From Amycolatopsis jiangsuensis (lineage in GTDB: Bacteria; Actinomycetota; Actinomycetes; Mycobacteriales; Pseudonocardiaceae), in the NCBI RefSeq assembly GCF_014204865.1, contig NZ_JACHMG010000001.1:6722501-6786500 (forward strand): DNA of 64,000 nt. The letters run 5' to 3'. A program made the position numbers and the translations under genes. The notes below the pieces were generated by a model that saw nothing but the letters and a program-made list of their open reading frames with translations, searched no databases and was not told the origin of the DNA. Shown here one piece after another: positions 1 to 9,001 of the stretch. How positions within the stretch are numbered: the first letter of the stretch is position 1; every line of letters begins with the position of its first letter.

Positions 1-480
1 GGCGCGGAATACCTCGACGGCAACGGTAAAACCCTCGGCGAGGCGATCAAGAACCTCGGTGATCTCGCGCGCACCGCCGGCGATTCGAAGGACGATCTGT
101 TCGGCACCGTGGATGACCTCGCGAAGTTCACCGGCATGCTGGCCGGCAACAACGAGCAGGTGAAACAGGCCGCCGGCAATCTCTCGTCGATCAGCAAGGT
201 GCTCGCCGACCAGCGGGACCAGTTCTCCGGTGCCCTTGACGAGCTGACCCAGGCACTCGGGGTGGTCCAGCAGTTCGTCCGGGACAACCGCGGCAAGGTG
301 CAGTCCAATGTGGACAAGCTGGCCGACGTGACGAAGGCCCTTTCGGACCAGAAGGAGTCGCTGTCGGAGGCGCTGACCGCGGCGCCGAACGCACTGACGA
401 ACCTGCTCGGCGCCTACGATCCCTCGACCGGGCTGCTGGACGGCCGGGGCAACCTCCTCGAGTTCCCGGAGCCGAAATGA
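1..480 (+). CDS. mceD: Mce family protein, C-terminal part (MceD position)
   Basis: This is an open frame already running at base 1, so the gene is cut at its 5' end and only the last 159 residues are present. The visible part is the long helical tail that follows the MlaD/MCE domain in mycobacterial-type Mce proteins, rich in Leu, Asp, Lys and Gln, and it ends in a proline-containing tail (EFPEPK). Mce proteins form the periplasm-spanning tube of a YrbE/Mce lipid importer. The name mceD rests on position: the next genes are a lipoprotein (MceE) and MceF. Its stop overlaps the mceE start by ATGA, so translation is probably coupled. Confidence 0.85.
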   Translation, partial: GAEYLDGNGKTLGEAIKNLGDLARTAGDSKDDLFGTVDDLAKFTGMLAGNNEQVKQAAGNLSSISKVLADQRDQFSGALDELTQALGVVQQFVRDNRGKVQSNVDKLADVTKALSDQKESLSEALTAAPNALTNLLGAYDPSTGLLDGRGNLLEFPEPK

Positions 481-1448
481 ACCGTGCGCTGAAATCCGCC
501 GCCGTGCTCGCGCTGGTGCTCGGCGCGACCGGATGCGGCAGTGGCCTCAACGTCTACGACCTTCCGTTGCCAGGGGGCGCGCCGGTCGGCGACAACCCGA
601 TTCACCTGACCGCGAGTTTCACCAACGTGCTCGACCTCGTGCCGCAGTCCGCGGTCAAAGTGGACGATGTCGCGGTCGGGAAAGTGAGCGAAATAGAGCT
701 CGCCTCGGACGGGCGCAGCGCGATCGTCGGCCTGACGCTGGATCACACGGTCGACCTCCCGGCCAACTCCGTGGCTCGCGTGCGGCAGGCGAGCATTCTC
801 GGGGAGAAGTTCGTGGAGCTGGCACCGCCGCCGGACGCGACGCCGGCCGGAAAGCTGCGGGACGGCGCGGTGCTGCCGCTCGATACTTCCAGTCTCACGC
901 CGGAGATCGAAGAAGTGTTCGGCGCGTTGTCGTTGCTGCTCAACGGCGGCGGCGTGGCCCAGGTGCAGAACATCAGCCACCAGCTCAACGAAGCACTCGG
1001 TGGCAAGGAGTCCGCCGCGCGCAGCCTGTTGTCGAGTTTGGACACTCTGACGACCGGGCTCGACAGACAGCGTGGCGAGATCACCCACGCGCTGGACAGC
1101 GTCAACAAGCTGGCCGGCACACTCAGTGCGCACCGCGAGGAGATCACCGTCACGCTGAACGATCTCACTCCCGGGATCAAGGTGCTCGACGAGCAGAAGC
1201 AGGCGCTGACCGGCATGCTCGACTCGCTCGACGGACTGACCTCGGTCGCCGTCGACACGGTCAACCGCAGCAAGGACGATCTCGTGGCCGACCTCAAAGC
1301 CCTCGCCCCGCTGCTGCACCGTCTCGCCGATGCGGGGGACCGGCTGCCGAAGGCGATGGAGATGCTGTTCACCTTCCCCTTCCCGGACGCCGCGCTCGAC
1401 GCGATCCGCGGTGATTACCTCAACACGTTCGTGCGGAAGGGGAGCTGA
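477..1448 (+). CDS. mceE: MceE-type lipoprotein of an Mce lipid transporter
   Basis: The 323-residue protein begins with a short lipoprotein signal whose hydrophobic stretch ends at GATGC, with Cys20 as the likely lipidated residue. An MlaD/MCE domain follows at about residues 38-115 and then a long helical region to the C-terminus. This is the MceE/LprK architecture: the lipid-anchored subunit of the Mce complex that carries lipids or steroids across the envelope. It overlaps mceD by ATGA at the start and mceF by one base at TGATG. The substrate cannot be read from the sequence. Confidence 0.9.
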   Translation: MNRALKSAAVLALVLGATGCGSGLNVYDLPLPGGAPVGDNPIHLTASFTNVLDLVPQSAVKVDDVAVGKVSEIELASDGRSAIVGLTLDHTVDLPANSVARVRQASILGEKFVELAPPPDATPAGKLRDGAVLPLDTSSLTPEIEEVFGALSLLLNGGGVAQVQNISHQLNEALGGKESAARSLLSSLDTLTTGLDRQRGEITHALDSVNKLAGTLSAHREEITVTLNDLTPGIKVLDEQKQALTGMLDSLDGLTSVAVDTVNRSKDDLVADLKALAPLLHRLADAGDRLPKAMEMLFTFPFPDAALDAIRGDYLNTFVRKGS

Positions 1449-2551
1449 TGCTGTCGCGGGTCGTCCGGGTCCAGGTCGCGCTGTTCGGGGTGCTCGCGAT
1501 CGGTGGCACCGCGTACGTCGGCGCGAGTTACGCGGGCCTGGACAAGCTCTTCCTCGACCGCGGGTACACCGTGGTCGCGCAGTTCCCCTCCGGCGGCGGC
1601 ATTTTCAGCAACGCCGAGGTGACCTACCGCGGCGTTCCGGTCGGGCGGGTCGGTGATCTGCGGCTGACCGCAGGGGGAATGGAGGCGGACCTGAACCTCG
1701 ATTCCGGTACCCCGGCGGTCCCCGCGGACACCCAGGCAGTGGTCGCGGACCGATCGGCGGTGGGCGAGCAGTACGTGGACCTGCGTCCGCGTACAGACGG
1801 CGGACCGGATCTGCACGACGGTTCGGTGATCACCGAGAAGGACACCGAGATCCCGTTGCGGGTGGACACCGTGCTGGCGACCACTGATTCCTTTGTGGAG
1901 TCGGTGCCGAAACCCGCGCTGCGCACGGTCGTCGACGAGCTCTACGACGCCACCTCCGGAGCGGGTCCGGCGCTGGACGATCTCGTCGGGAAGGGGATCG
2001 AGTTCGTCGAGACCGCGAGCGCGCACGTGGAGCCGTTGACGAATCTGGTCACCGACGCCACCACTGTCCTGGAAACCCAGGTGCAGCAAGCGGATGCGAT
2101 CCGCAGCTTCGGCACGAACGCCGCGCAGGTGGCTGCCGCGCTGAAGCAGGCCGACGGCGACGTGCGTGCGTTGATCCCCGTCGTGCCCGATGCGGTGAAC
2201 GAGGTCAACACCCTGATCCGGGACTCGGGTCCACGGCTCGGCGTGCTGCTGGCGAATCTGCTGACCACGTCGCAGGTTCTGGAAAGCAGGCAGGACGGCG
2301 TGCGGCAGCTGCTCGTCACGGCGCCGAAGGCGGTGCAGGCCGCCAGTTCGGTGATCCGGCCCGACGGGGCGCACGTCGGCCTGGCGTTGAACTTCTTCGA
2401 TCCGTTGCCCTGCACAACCGGATACACCACGACCTACCGCAATGGCCTCGACACCTCGACGCGGCCGTTGAACACCTCCGCTGAATGCGCCTTGCCGAAG
2501 GGTGACCCGACGAACGTGCGCGGTTCGCAGAACGCACCGGGAGGCCGATGA
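1448..2551 (+). CDS. mceF: MceF family protein
   Basis: The 367-residue protein has an N-terminal membrane anchor (about residues 4-27), an MlaD/MCE domain (about 37-112) and a long helical tail ending in a Cys-containing segment, as in MceF proteins. It is the last core subunit of the Mce tube. The ATG overlaps the mceE stop, and its own stop overlaps the start of the downstream Mas gene, so the run from mceD to the second Mas gene is one tightly coupled operon. Function as a lipid or sterol importer is from family knowledge. Confidence 0.9.
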   Translation: MLSRVVRVQVALFGVLAIGGTAYVGASYAGLDKLFLDRGYTVVAQFPSGGGIFSNAEVTYRGVPVGRVGDLRLTAGGMEADLNLDSGTPAVPADTQAVVADRSAVGEQYVDLRPRTDGGPDLHDGSVITEKDTEIPLRVDTVLATTDSFVESVPKPALRTVVDELYDATSGAGPALDDLVGKGIEFVETASAHVEPLTNLVTDATTVLETQVQQADAIRSFGTNAAQVAAALKQADGDVRALIPVVPDAVNEVNTLIRDSGPRLGVLLANLLTTSQVLESRQDGVRQLLVTAPKAVQAASSVIRPDGAHVGLALNFFDPLPCTTGYTTTYRNGLDTSTRPLNTSAECALPKGDPTNVRGSQNAPGGR

Positions 2552-3045
2552 TGAAGATCGTGGTCGCCGCGGTGGCCGTCACCGCTGTCGCTGCTGCCTG
2601 GGGAGGGTTCGACTGGTGGCAGGCGGCACACGACGACGGGGTAGCGCGTGCGAGTTTCCGCGACTCGGCGTTGCAGGACGGGCGAAGTGCGATCGCCGGA
2701 CTGACCACAGTGGACTACCGGAAGGCCGACACGGAGTACCAGCACTGGCTCACCCTCAGCGGTGGGCGGCTGCATGACGACCTGGCCAAGGGACAGAAAG
2801 ACAATCTCGCCCGCATCGCACAGTCGAAAACCGTCACCACGGGTACGGTCACCGACGCCGCGGTGACCCGAGTGGATACCGGCGGCGGGACGGTCGAGCT
2901 GATCGCGTCGGTGGAGCTGTCGGTGACGCCGGACGGTGCGGAGGCCGTCCTGAAGCACAACCGGTACCAGGCGGAGCTGGCTCGTTGTGCCGATGGCTGG
3001 CAGGTGACCGGCCTCGGGCAGCTCCCGGTGGAGGGAACGCGATGA
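2548..3045 (+). CDS. Mce-associated membrane protein (Mas), first
   Basis: The 165-residue protein has one N-terminal membrane segment (about residues 3-20) followed by a soluble domain of the Mas/SnoaL-like type (residues about 45-160), which in mce operons sits after mceF and stabilises or assists the transporter. The start can be ATG 2548 (overlapping the mceF stop as ATGA) or the adjacent ATG 2551. The stop overlaps the next start by ATGA. Assignment rests on position and on the TM-plus-small-domain pattern. Confidence 0.8.
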   Translation: MMKIVVAAVAVTAVAAAWGGFDWWQAAHDDGVARASFRDSALQDGRSAIAGLTTVDYRKADTEYQHWLTLSGGRLHDDLAKGQKDNLARIAQSKTVTTGTVTDAAVTRVDTGGGTVELIASVELSVTPDGAEAVLKHNRYQAELARCADGWQVTGLGQLPVEGTR

Positions 3046-3755
3046 CGAGGATGACCGTGCAGCCGAAGAAGACGGGCGCCCGCAGAGTGCCCAGGGTCGC
3101 CGGACGGGCGCGGCTCGGTACGGCCGTCGAGTCTCCGGCCGGGAAAGAGCCGTCGGAGCCGGGAATCGAGCACGAGTCCGCAGCGGTGGAGCGCGACGCC
3201 GTGGTGACCGCAGACGATCCCGTAGCCGTTGCTGAGACGGAGGAAACGTTCCCGTCGAAGAAGCGTCGCGTCAGGTGGCTCGGTGGGGCAGCAGCGGTCG
3301 TGCTCGCCGGGACCGCAGCGTGGGGTTTCGTTGCCGCGCACGAAGTCCGTGCGGCGGCCTCGGAGAATGCTGCGCTGGTCGACACTGCGACGACCAGCGA
3401 CGTGGCGAAAGCGGTCAGCGATGCGCTCGGCACAGTTTTTTCGTACCGCTACGACGATCCCGGCCACAGCCAGCAGGCTGCGGAGGCCGTGCTGAGCGGT
3501 GCGGCGCGGGGACAGTACGAGAAGCTGTTCGGGGAGGTGCGTCAGCTCGCCGTGCAGCAGAAGCTCGTGGTCACGTCCCGTGCGGTGGCTTCCGGGGTGA
3601 AGCTTCTCGACGGCGAGCACGCGGCCGTGCTGGTGTTCCTCGACCAGACCGGCGTCCGGGGCGACGGGAGCCGCAGCACGGGTGCCGCGCAACTGAGTGT
3701 CACCGCGCAGCGCGAATCGGGGAAGTGGCTGGTCACCGGGATGTCCGCGGTCTGA
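3042..3755 (+). CDS. Mce-associated membrane protein (Mas), second
   Basis: The protein has 237 residues if started at ATG 3042, which overlaps the previous stop; an upstream in-frame ATG exists but lies inside the preceding gene. It has a charged, low-complexity cytoplasmic N-terminus (about 75 residues), one membrane segment (AVVLAGTAAWGFVAA, about residue 85) and a C-terminal SnoaL-like domain. The tandem of two Mas genes after mceF is common in actinobacteria. This is the last gene of the operon and converges on the PucR gene that follows. Confidence 0.8.
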   Translation: MTRMTVQPKKTGARRVPRVAGRARLGTAVESPAGKEPSEPGIEHESAAVERDAVVTADDPVAVAETEETFPSKKRRVRWLGGAAAVVLAGTAAWGFVAAHEVRAAASENAALVDTATTSDVAKAVSDALGTVFSYRYDDPGHSQQAAEAVLSGAARGQYEKLFGEVRQLAVQQKLVVTSRAVASGVKLLDGEHAAVLVFLDQTGVRGDGSRSTGAAQLSVTAQRESGKWLVTGMSAV

Positions 3756-3774
3756 GCGCCCTGCCGCGCGCCGG

Positions 3775-5175
3775 TCAGGAGCTGAGCAGGGCTTCCGCGC
3801 GCAGCGCGATCTCCAGGTCGAGCCGGTCGTCGGGGTTGTCGAGGCGGGCGCCGAACAGGTCCACGATCTGGCGCATGCGGTAGCGGACCGTCTGCGGGTG
3901 CACGCCCAGCCGTTTGCCGATCTCCGGGGCGCTGCCACCACGGGTCTGCAGCCAGACCAGCAGGGTTTCGCCGAGGCGGGCACGTTGTTTCGGGGTCAGG
4001 CCGGCCAGCGGCTCGAGACTGCGGGCACACAGCTCGCGGATGAGGAACTCGTCGGCGAGCAGCCACAGCGTGGACAGGTGATCGGTGCACCGCGTCACCT
4101 GCGCGTCCGGCAGAATGCCGCGCTGGACCAGGCGCAACGTGCGCTGGGCCCACACGAGCGAACGGGACGCGTCGGCCGTCCGCACGGTCGGCCCGACGAC
4201 CATCCGGCGGCCGGGGAAGACCGCGGCGAGGTCGCGCAGGTCGCGCCGCGGATCACCGGTCACCAGGCAGGGCTCGTCGCCGTCGAGGACGGTCAGCACC
4301 TCCGGGTGCAGGTCGGGCGGAATGTCCGGCGCGCGGCCGGGCCGCGGCTCGAGCGCGACGACGGTCACCTCCGCGGGCAGGGTCCACTCCGCCGTCTCGG
4401 CCTGGGCGGCGACCGCTCCGGGCGCCGGCGAGGGATCGGACAGCAGCAGCTCCACCAGCCGGCGGCGACGGCGCACCCGGGTGCCCGCCGCCCGTGCGCG
4501 CGCGGACGTGTAGCCCTCGATGGACAGCGCGGAGATTTCGTTGACGTAGGCGAACACCGCTTCCGCGCCGGTGCACAGCGCTTCGGTGGACATCCCGGTC
4601 GCCCTGGCGAAATCGGAGATGTGCTGCCACGCGACCTGCCCGCCGACGCGGTAGGCGGTCTGCAGGCAGTCCAGGCTGCGGCCCTCCTGGAACTCGATCT
4701 TTCCGAGATTGCGGAACACCGCCGCCCACGCGTCGACCGGCACCGCGGCGGGCACCGTCGCACCGACGCTTTCGAGACACTGCAGTACCGACTGCCGGAC
4801 ACCCTGCGTGATCACCCGCCCGAACCCGCCCTCGAGCGGACGCCGGTACTCCGGCACCGCGCGCTGGACCTCGCGCAGGATTGCTCTGGCGAGCGGGTTG
4901 ACCCGCGGTGTGAACCGGATCGCCAGGTCGCGCGGCAACGAGGCCCACAACCGCATGGCGTCCTGACCCGGATCGTCCGGGGACCGCCGCGGCAGCGGTG
5001 GGACCGCGGCGGCCGGAGGAGGCACCGCACCCCACTGTTGCGTCGGTGCGGCGGGCAGCGAGGACGGGGTCATGGGCACGGCGGCTGATCGCTCCAAGGG
5101 GGTCGGCGAAGCAACGGCGGGGACTGTCCCGGTGGACACCCCGGATGACGCGGTGGAACCTCGCCCGCCGGTCAT
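3775..5175 (-). CDS. PucR/CdaR-type transcriptional regulator
   Basis: The 466-residue protein ends with the PucR C-terminal helix-turn-helix (GSAPEIGKRLGVHPQTVRYR near residue 425). The middle region (about residues 80-400) has the architecture of actinobacterial PucR regulators with a degenerate GGDEF-like segment. The first 75 residues are low-complexity Ser/Thr/Pro/Ala sequence. I chose ATG 5175 because it overlaps the stop of an upstream proline-rich ORF as ATGA. The frame stays open much further upstream, but that extension is a poor coding sequence. It converges on the mce operon and is the first of three PucR paralogues in 5 kb. Effector unknown. Confidence 0.8.
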   Translation of the reverse strand: MTGGRGSTASSGVSTGTVPAVASPTPLERSAAVPMTPSSLPAAPTQQWGAVPPPAAAVPPLPRRSPDDPGQDAMRLWASLPRDLAIRFTPRVNPLARAILREVQRAVPEYRRPLEGGFGRVITQGVRQSVLQCLESVGATVPAAVPVDAWAAVFRNLGKIEFQEGRSLDCLQTAYRVGGQVAWQHISDFARATGMSTEALCTGAEAVFAYVNEISALSIEGYTSARARAAGTRVRRRRRLVELLLSDPSPAPGAVAAQAETAEWTLPAEVTVVALEPRPGRAPDIPPDLHPEVLTVLDGDEPCLVTGDPRRDLRDLAAVFPGRRMVVGPTVRTADASRSLVWAQRTLRLVQRGILPDAQVTRCTDHLSTLWLLADEFLIRELCARSLEPLAGLTPKQRARLGETLLVWLQTRGGSAPEIGKRLGVHPQTVRYRMRQIVDLFGARLDNPDDRLDLEIALRAEALLSS

Positions 5176-5705
5176 GGCGGTGAGCCGCCACCGAACCGCG
5201 CGGTGGCCTTGGCCGGGGTCTTGGCCGGGGATGAGTTTGGGGCGGGCGTCGGGCGGGGCATCGGGGTCACGTCCGCGGCCCGGCGAGGCGAGGGGAACGT
5301 GCGGGGCTCCCGGGCCGAGCCGAGTGCGGGCGTCGGGTCGGGCGCGGGTGCAGGACCGAGTGGCAGGGCTGGGTGGGGCGTGGGGTCCGGGCGAGTCGGC
5401 ATGCTCGGCGGGGGTGCCAAGAGCGGGTGGGGCGCCGGGGTTGCGTCCGTAAGCGTGTCCGGGGCCGGCGCCGGGCCGAGTGTCAGCGCTTGGCCGAGCG
5501 GCACGGCCGGGCCGGGCGCCGGGGCCGGGCGGAGGACCACGGCCGGGCGGGGTGCCGGGGCCGGGTCGGTGGGTAGGGGCACGGGCGGGGTTGAGGGCAG
5601 GGGTGCGAGCCGGGTCGAGGGCCGGACAGTGGGCGTGGACGGGTGGCGGCCGGATCCCTGCCTGGGCCGGCCGGTTCGGGGGAGACCGGTGTCCGCATCC
5701 GTCAT
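5172..5705 (-). CDS. Proline/alanine-rich protein of unknown function, coupled to PucR gene
   Basis: The 177-residue ORF starts at ATG 5705, with a GAGGAC ribosome site seven bases upstream, and ends in an ATGA overlap with the PucR gene start. The protein is dominated by Pro, Ala, Thr and Arg with irregular PAPAP-like runs and has no recognisable domain, signal peptide or membrane segment. Codon third positions are strongly G/C, and the ribosome site plus overlap argue for a real gene. The low complexity means it could also be a spurious frame or a 5' extension of the regulator by frameshift. I do not assign a function. Confidence 0.5.
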   Translation of the reverse strand: MTDADTGLPRTGRPRQGSGRHPSTPTVRPSTRLAPLPSTPPVPLPTDPAPAPRPAVVLRPAPAPGPAVPLGQALTLGPAPAPDTLTDATPAPHPLLAPPPSMPTRPDPTPHPALPLGPAPAPDPTPALGSAREPRTFPSPRRAADVTPMPRPTPAPNSSPAKTPAKATARFGGGSPP

Positions 5706-6413
5706 GGCTACTGTCCTCGCTGGCAACAAAACCGGCCGTGGATTCGGGCCGGGCGATCCGGATTTTGTAGCCTGCGAAACATAAATTCGCGGTTACCGCA
5801 CTGTCAACCAGATCTGGGGGCGGATGACGTCCCCCGTACGGACTACACTCGAACGGGTGGACCGGGTTGATCCAGAGTGACATTTCCCCGGCGCGAACCT
5901 GGTGCGGAAATGACAACTTTCGCGTCGGCCGACAGGGCCGCGGGGAGTGGGGCAAGCCAGGTTTCCGCGGAAAAGCGTGACGGCGCCCCGTCAAGTGTCA
6001 CATGCGACCGCGTGTCGCACCCGCCGGGGCGGGTCCGATCGCGTGCCGGACACAGTCGCGGCGCGCGAGGCGAAGTCCGCCCCTCGTCCCAGGAGCCAGG
6101 GGCGATGCTCGACGGCCGGGACTGGCCGATCACGCACGATCTAGGAGGAGAGTGGACGTCCAGCGTCATCGACGGCTCTGGCGTAGGAGAGTGGCCATCC
6201 AACGTCATCGACGGCTCCGGCGTAGGGAGTGGCCATCCAGCGTCGCCGACAGCCGGCTCAGAGAGCGGCCATCCAGTGTCCATGGCCAGGGCGGAGAGTG
6301 ACCGCCCAGAGCCATCGGCGGCCATTCTCCGCCGGCATTCCCGTCGCGTGTGAAGGCAATTCGCGGAATGCGTGCGCCGAGCCAGGAAAGCGGGAGGGGG
6401 AAACCCGCGCGAA
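5706..6413. other. 708-bp spacer with interspersed short repeats
   Basis: No convincing gene is seen here. The stretch between the proline-rich ORF and the next PucR gene holds a degenerate tandem array (listed separately) and scattered copies of a motif that reads TGAC-x-CTGGATGG or close variants on the minus strand (for example near 5874, 5996, 6165, 6204). A minus-strand frame at 5843-6325 translates these as recurring TLD tripeptides, but its codon use is mixed. The promoter of the proline-rich/PucR pair should lie near 5710-5850, where AT content is locally higher. Confidence 0.5.
6147..6310. repeat. Degenerate tandem repeat, about five units of 33-39 bp
   Basis: Units begin with a GGAGAGTGG-like block followed by CCATCCA and a CGTCATCGACGGCTC-like block. 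The first two units (from 6147 and 6186) are 39 bp and nearly identical. The following ones shorten to 38, 36 and 33 bp and diverge. On the minus strand the first units read as an MTLD-containing peptide. The array lies in the spacer between two PucR-type genes. Confidence 0.75.
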
Positions 6414-7616
6414 TCAGCGGTCGTCCGGAGTGCGTTGTGCCTGCATCAGCCGCTGGGCACGCAGGGCGAGCTGGATGCCGAGCCGGTCGTCCGCGTCACG
6501 CAGCCGGTCGCCGAACAGTTTCTCCAGCTGCCGGAGCCGGTTGCGCACGGTGTGCGGGTGCACGCCGAGCTGCTGGGCGATCTCCGGGGCGCTGCCGCGG
6601 GATTCGAGCCACACCAGCAGGGTCTCGCTGAGCCGTTCCCGCTGTTTCTCGCCCAGTGAGGCGAACGGGTCGAGGCTGCGCCGGGCCAGTTCGGCGGCGA
6701 GGAAGTCCTCGGCGAGCAGCCACAGCACGGCGAGGTGGTCCCGGCACCAGATGATCGGCCCGGGCACTTCCGCGGTGGACAGCCGCAACGCCCGGCGCGC
6801 GGTGCGCAGCGCGGCCGGCGCGTCGGCGAGCGGGACCACCGGCGACACCGCCGCGCGCCAGCCGGCCAGCCGGTCCGCCAGTGGCGGCAAATCCGCGTCC
6901 GGATCGCGGGTGAGCAGATGCGGCTCGGGTGCCTCGAGGTGCGCGAGCACGCCGTCGCCGAGCAGCTCGGCCGGGAAGTCCGCCGCATCCTCCCCGCGCT
7001 CGAGGGCTACCAGCGCCGCGGTCTCCGGCAACGTCCAGCCGGCCCCGCCGGCGAGCTCGGCGATGCTGCTCGCGGCACCCTCCGGGGCCGACGTGATGAG
7101 CTCCAGCAGGCGTCTGCGGCGGACCGGCACGGTGCCCTCCGCGTCGGACTGCGCCGACTGGTACCCCTCGATCGCGGTGGCGCACAGCTCGTCCACGTAG
7201 GCGAAAATCCCCTCGGCGGCGGTGGACACGATGCCCGGGTCGACGCCCGCGGCGACCACCGCCGGGTGCATCGAGCGCCACGCCACCCGCGCACCGATGG
7301 TGGCGCTGTCCTGCAACGCGTCGAGATTACGTCCTTCGAGGAACTCGATCCGCCCGCGGCGGCGGTAGAATTCGACCCAGTGTCCGTGCGGTTGTTCGGG
7401 CGTGCCGACGGAATCGACGCAGTGCTGCACCGCGTACTCCACGCTCTGCACGAGTACCTTTCCGAAAATTCCTCGCAATGGCTGACCATACGCGGGAACC
7501 GTGTTCCGGACCTCGCCGATCATCGCCGCCACGGTGTGGTCGATGTGCGGGCGCATGGCGCTGCCGAAGGAACGCGGCAATGCCGCCAGCAGCCGGAAAC
7601 TGCGGTACTCGACCAC
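6414..7616 (-). CDS. PucR/CdaR-type transcriptional regulator
   Basis: The 400-residue protein starts at GTG 7616 (AAGG ribosome site five bases upstream). It has the same plan as its neighbours: an N-terminal helical region (residues 1-160), a central degenerate GGDEF-like part and a C-terminal PucR helix-turn-helix (SAPEIAQQLGVHPHTVRNRL near residue 355). It is transcribed divergently from the third PucR gene at 7783 across a 166-bp spacer, which suggests mutual or shared control. No effector domain of known specificity is visible. Confidence 0.85.
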   Translation of the reverse strand: MVEYRSFRLLAALPRSFGSAMRPHIDHTVAAMIGEVRNTVPAYGQPLRGIFGKVLVQSVEYAVQHCVDSVGTPEQPHGHWVEFYRRRGRIEFLEGRNLDALQDSATIGARVAWRSMHPAVVAAGVDPGIVSTAAEGIFAYVDELCATAIEGYQSAQSDAEGTVPVRRRRLLELITSAPEGAASSIAELAGGAGWTLPETAALVALERGEDAADFPAELLGDGVLAHLEAPEPHLLTRDPDADLPPLADRLAGWRAAVSPVVPLADAPAALRTARRALRLSTAEVPGPIIWCRDHLAVLWLLAEDFLAAELARRSLDPFASLGEKQRERLSETLLVWLESRGSAPEIAQQLGVHPHTVRNRLRQLEKLFGDRLRDADDRLGIQLALRAQRLMQAQRTPDDR

Positions 7617-7782
7617 GAAAACCTTCCCTTCGGCGACGATGCGGGTCCGAGCCTATCCGAGTGCGCGGTCCCGGCGCGCGCGATTGTCAGCCGCGTGCGG
7701 GGTTTTGACGCGGAACGGGAGACCTCCTACGCTGCCGGGACAGCGCCAGTTCACGGCGCGCTTTGCCGAGTGGGGAGCGGTC

Positions 7783-8958
7783 GTGTCAGCTTTTTCCGTG
7801 TGGTCGAAGCTTCCCCACGAACTCGCCGAGGTGGTGCGGCCCCGGGTCGTCCGGATCGCGCACGACTGCGTGGCCGGTATCGCGCGGGAAGTCCCGGAAT
7901 ACTCCGGGAAGCTGGTCGGTGAGGCGGAACGGGCGGCCGCCGTCGAGGTCAGCCGCCGGGCACTCGAACGGGACCTCGGCCGGGTCGGCACGGCCGAGAC
8001 GTGGCACGCCGAACGCCTCGCCGAATGCCGCGCCCGCGGCCGCCGCGCGTTCCACCAGGGGCTGAGCCGGGAGGCCGCGCAGGCCGCGGTGCGGGTCGGC
8101 AACCGGGTCGCCTGGCGCCGGATCTCCGACCTCGCCCGTGAACACGGATTCTCCGGCGACGTGCTGTTTCTGCTGGCCGAGGGCATGTTCTCGGACGTGG
8201 AGACGTCGATGACCGCGGTCGTCGAGGGCTACACCGCGGCCGAGCTGGCCGCGGCCGGGGACGGCAAGCGTTACCGTGCGTTGCTGCGTGCGCTCCTCGA
8301 CGGCCGTGCGCCCGCCGACGTGGACGGCCTGGCCGCGGCCGCCGGGCTGGTGCTGCCCGAGCGCGCGGCCGCGGTGGCGTTCCGGGCCGGCCCGGACGCG
8401 CCGGCGTTTCCCGCGGACCTCGTCCCCGAGCACGTGCTGGCCGATCCGGACCGGCAGGCGCCCGCGTTGCTCAGCGCCGACCCGGAGAGTGATCTGTCCG
8501 GGCTCGAACGGCTGCCGGCCGGGTGGGTCGCCGCTGTCGGACCGTATGTGTCCTTCGCCGACGCGGCGGAGTCCTACCGGGTCGCGGTGCGGGCCGCCGA
8601 GCTCGCCGAACGGGGTCTGCTCGGCAGCGTCGGGCAGGTCGTGTGGTGCCGTGAGCACGTCACGAAGCTGCTTCTGCTGGCCGACGAGTTCCTGGTCAGC
8701 CAGCTCGCCGAGAAGACGCTCGCGCCGCTGGCCGCGGTGCGCGGGGTCCGGCGGGTGCAGCTGGCCGAGACGTTGCTGGCGCTGGTGCGCACGCGCGGCA
8801 GCGCCCCCGAACTCGGCCGGATACTGGATCTGCATCCGCAGACGGTGCGTGGACGGCTGAAGAAGCTCGGCGAGCTGTTCGGCGACCGGCTGGACGATCC
8901 GGACGAACGGCTGCGGCTGGAGCTGTCCCTGCTCGCGGAAAAGGCACTGTCGGACTGA
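7783..8958 (+). CDS. PucR/CdaR-type transcriptional regulator
   Basis: The 391-residue protein starts at GTG 7783 behind a GGGGAG ribosome site; the frame is open further upstream but that part is not protein-like. The C-terminus carries the PucR helix-turn-helix (GSAPELGRILDLHPQTVRGR near residue 345). The rest resembles the two preceding regulators, so the three are likely paralogues that arose by duplication. None of the three has an obvious adjacent metabolic target apart from the mce operon upstream of the first. Confidence 0.85.
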   Translation: MSAFSVWSKLPHELAEVVRPRVVRIAHDCVAGIAREVPEYSGKLVGEAERAAAVEVSRRALERDLGRVGTAETWHAERLAECRARGRRAFHQGLSREAAQAAVRVGNRVAWRRISDLAREHGFSGDVLFLLAEGMFSDVETSMTAVVEGYTAAELAAAGDGKRYRALLRALLDGRAPADVDGLAAAAGLVLPERAAAVAFRAGPDAPAFPADLVPEHVLADPDRQAPALLSADPESDLSGLERLPAGWVAAVGPYVSFADAAESYRVAVRAAELAERGLLGSVGQVVWCREHVTKLLLLADEFLVSQLAEKTLAPLAAVRGVRRVQLAETLLALVRTRGSAPELGRILDLHPQTVRGRLKKLGELFGDRLDDPDERLRLELSLLAEKALSD

Positions 8959-9001
8959 ACGACGTCGTCAACAGTCAGTTGTTGCGGGTCTGACGGACCG
9001 C

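Noticed and set aside
5176..5994. In-frame N-terminal extension of the first PucR gene by about 270 residues
   Set aside because: The extension is Arg/Pro/His-rich, lies opposite or out of frame to a better-supported proline-rich ORF, and the ATGA overlap at 5175 explains the start.
5843..6325. 160-codon minus-strand frame through the repeat array
   Set aside because: Third codon positions are not consistently G/C, it has no clear ribosome site and its content follows the DNA repeats; kept as a repeat region only.
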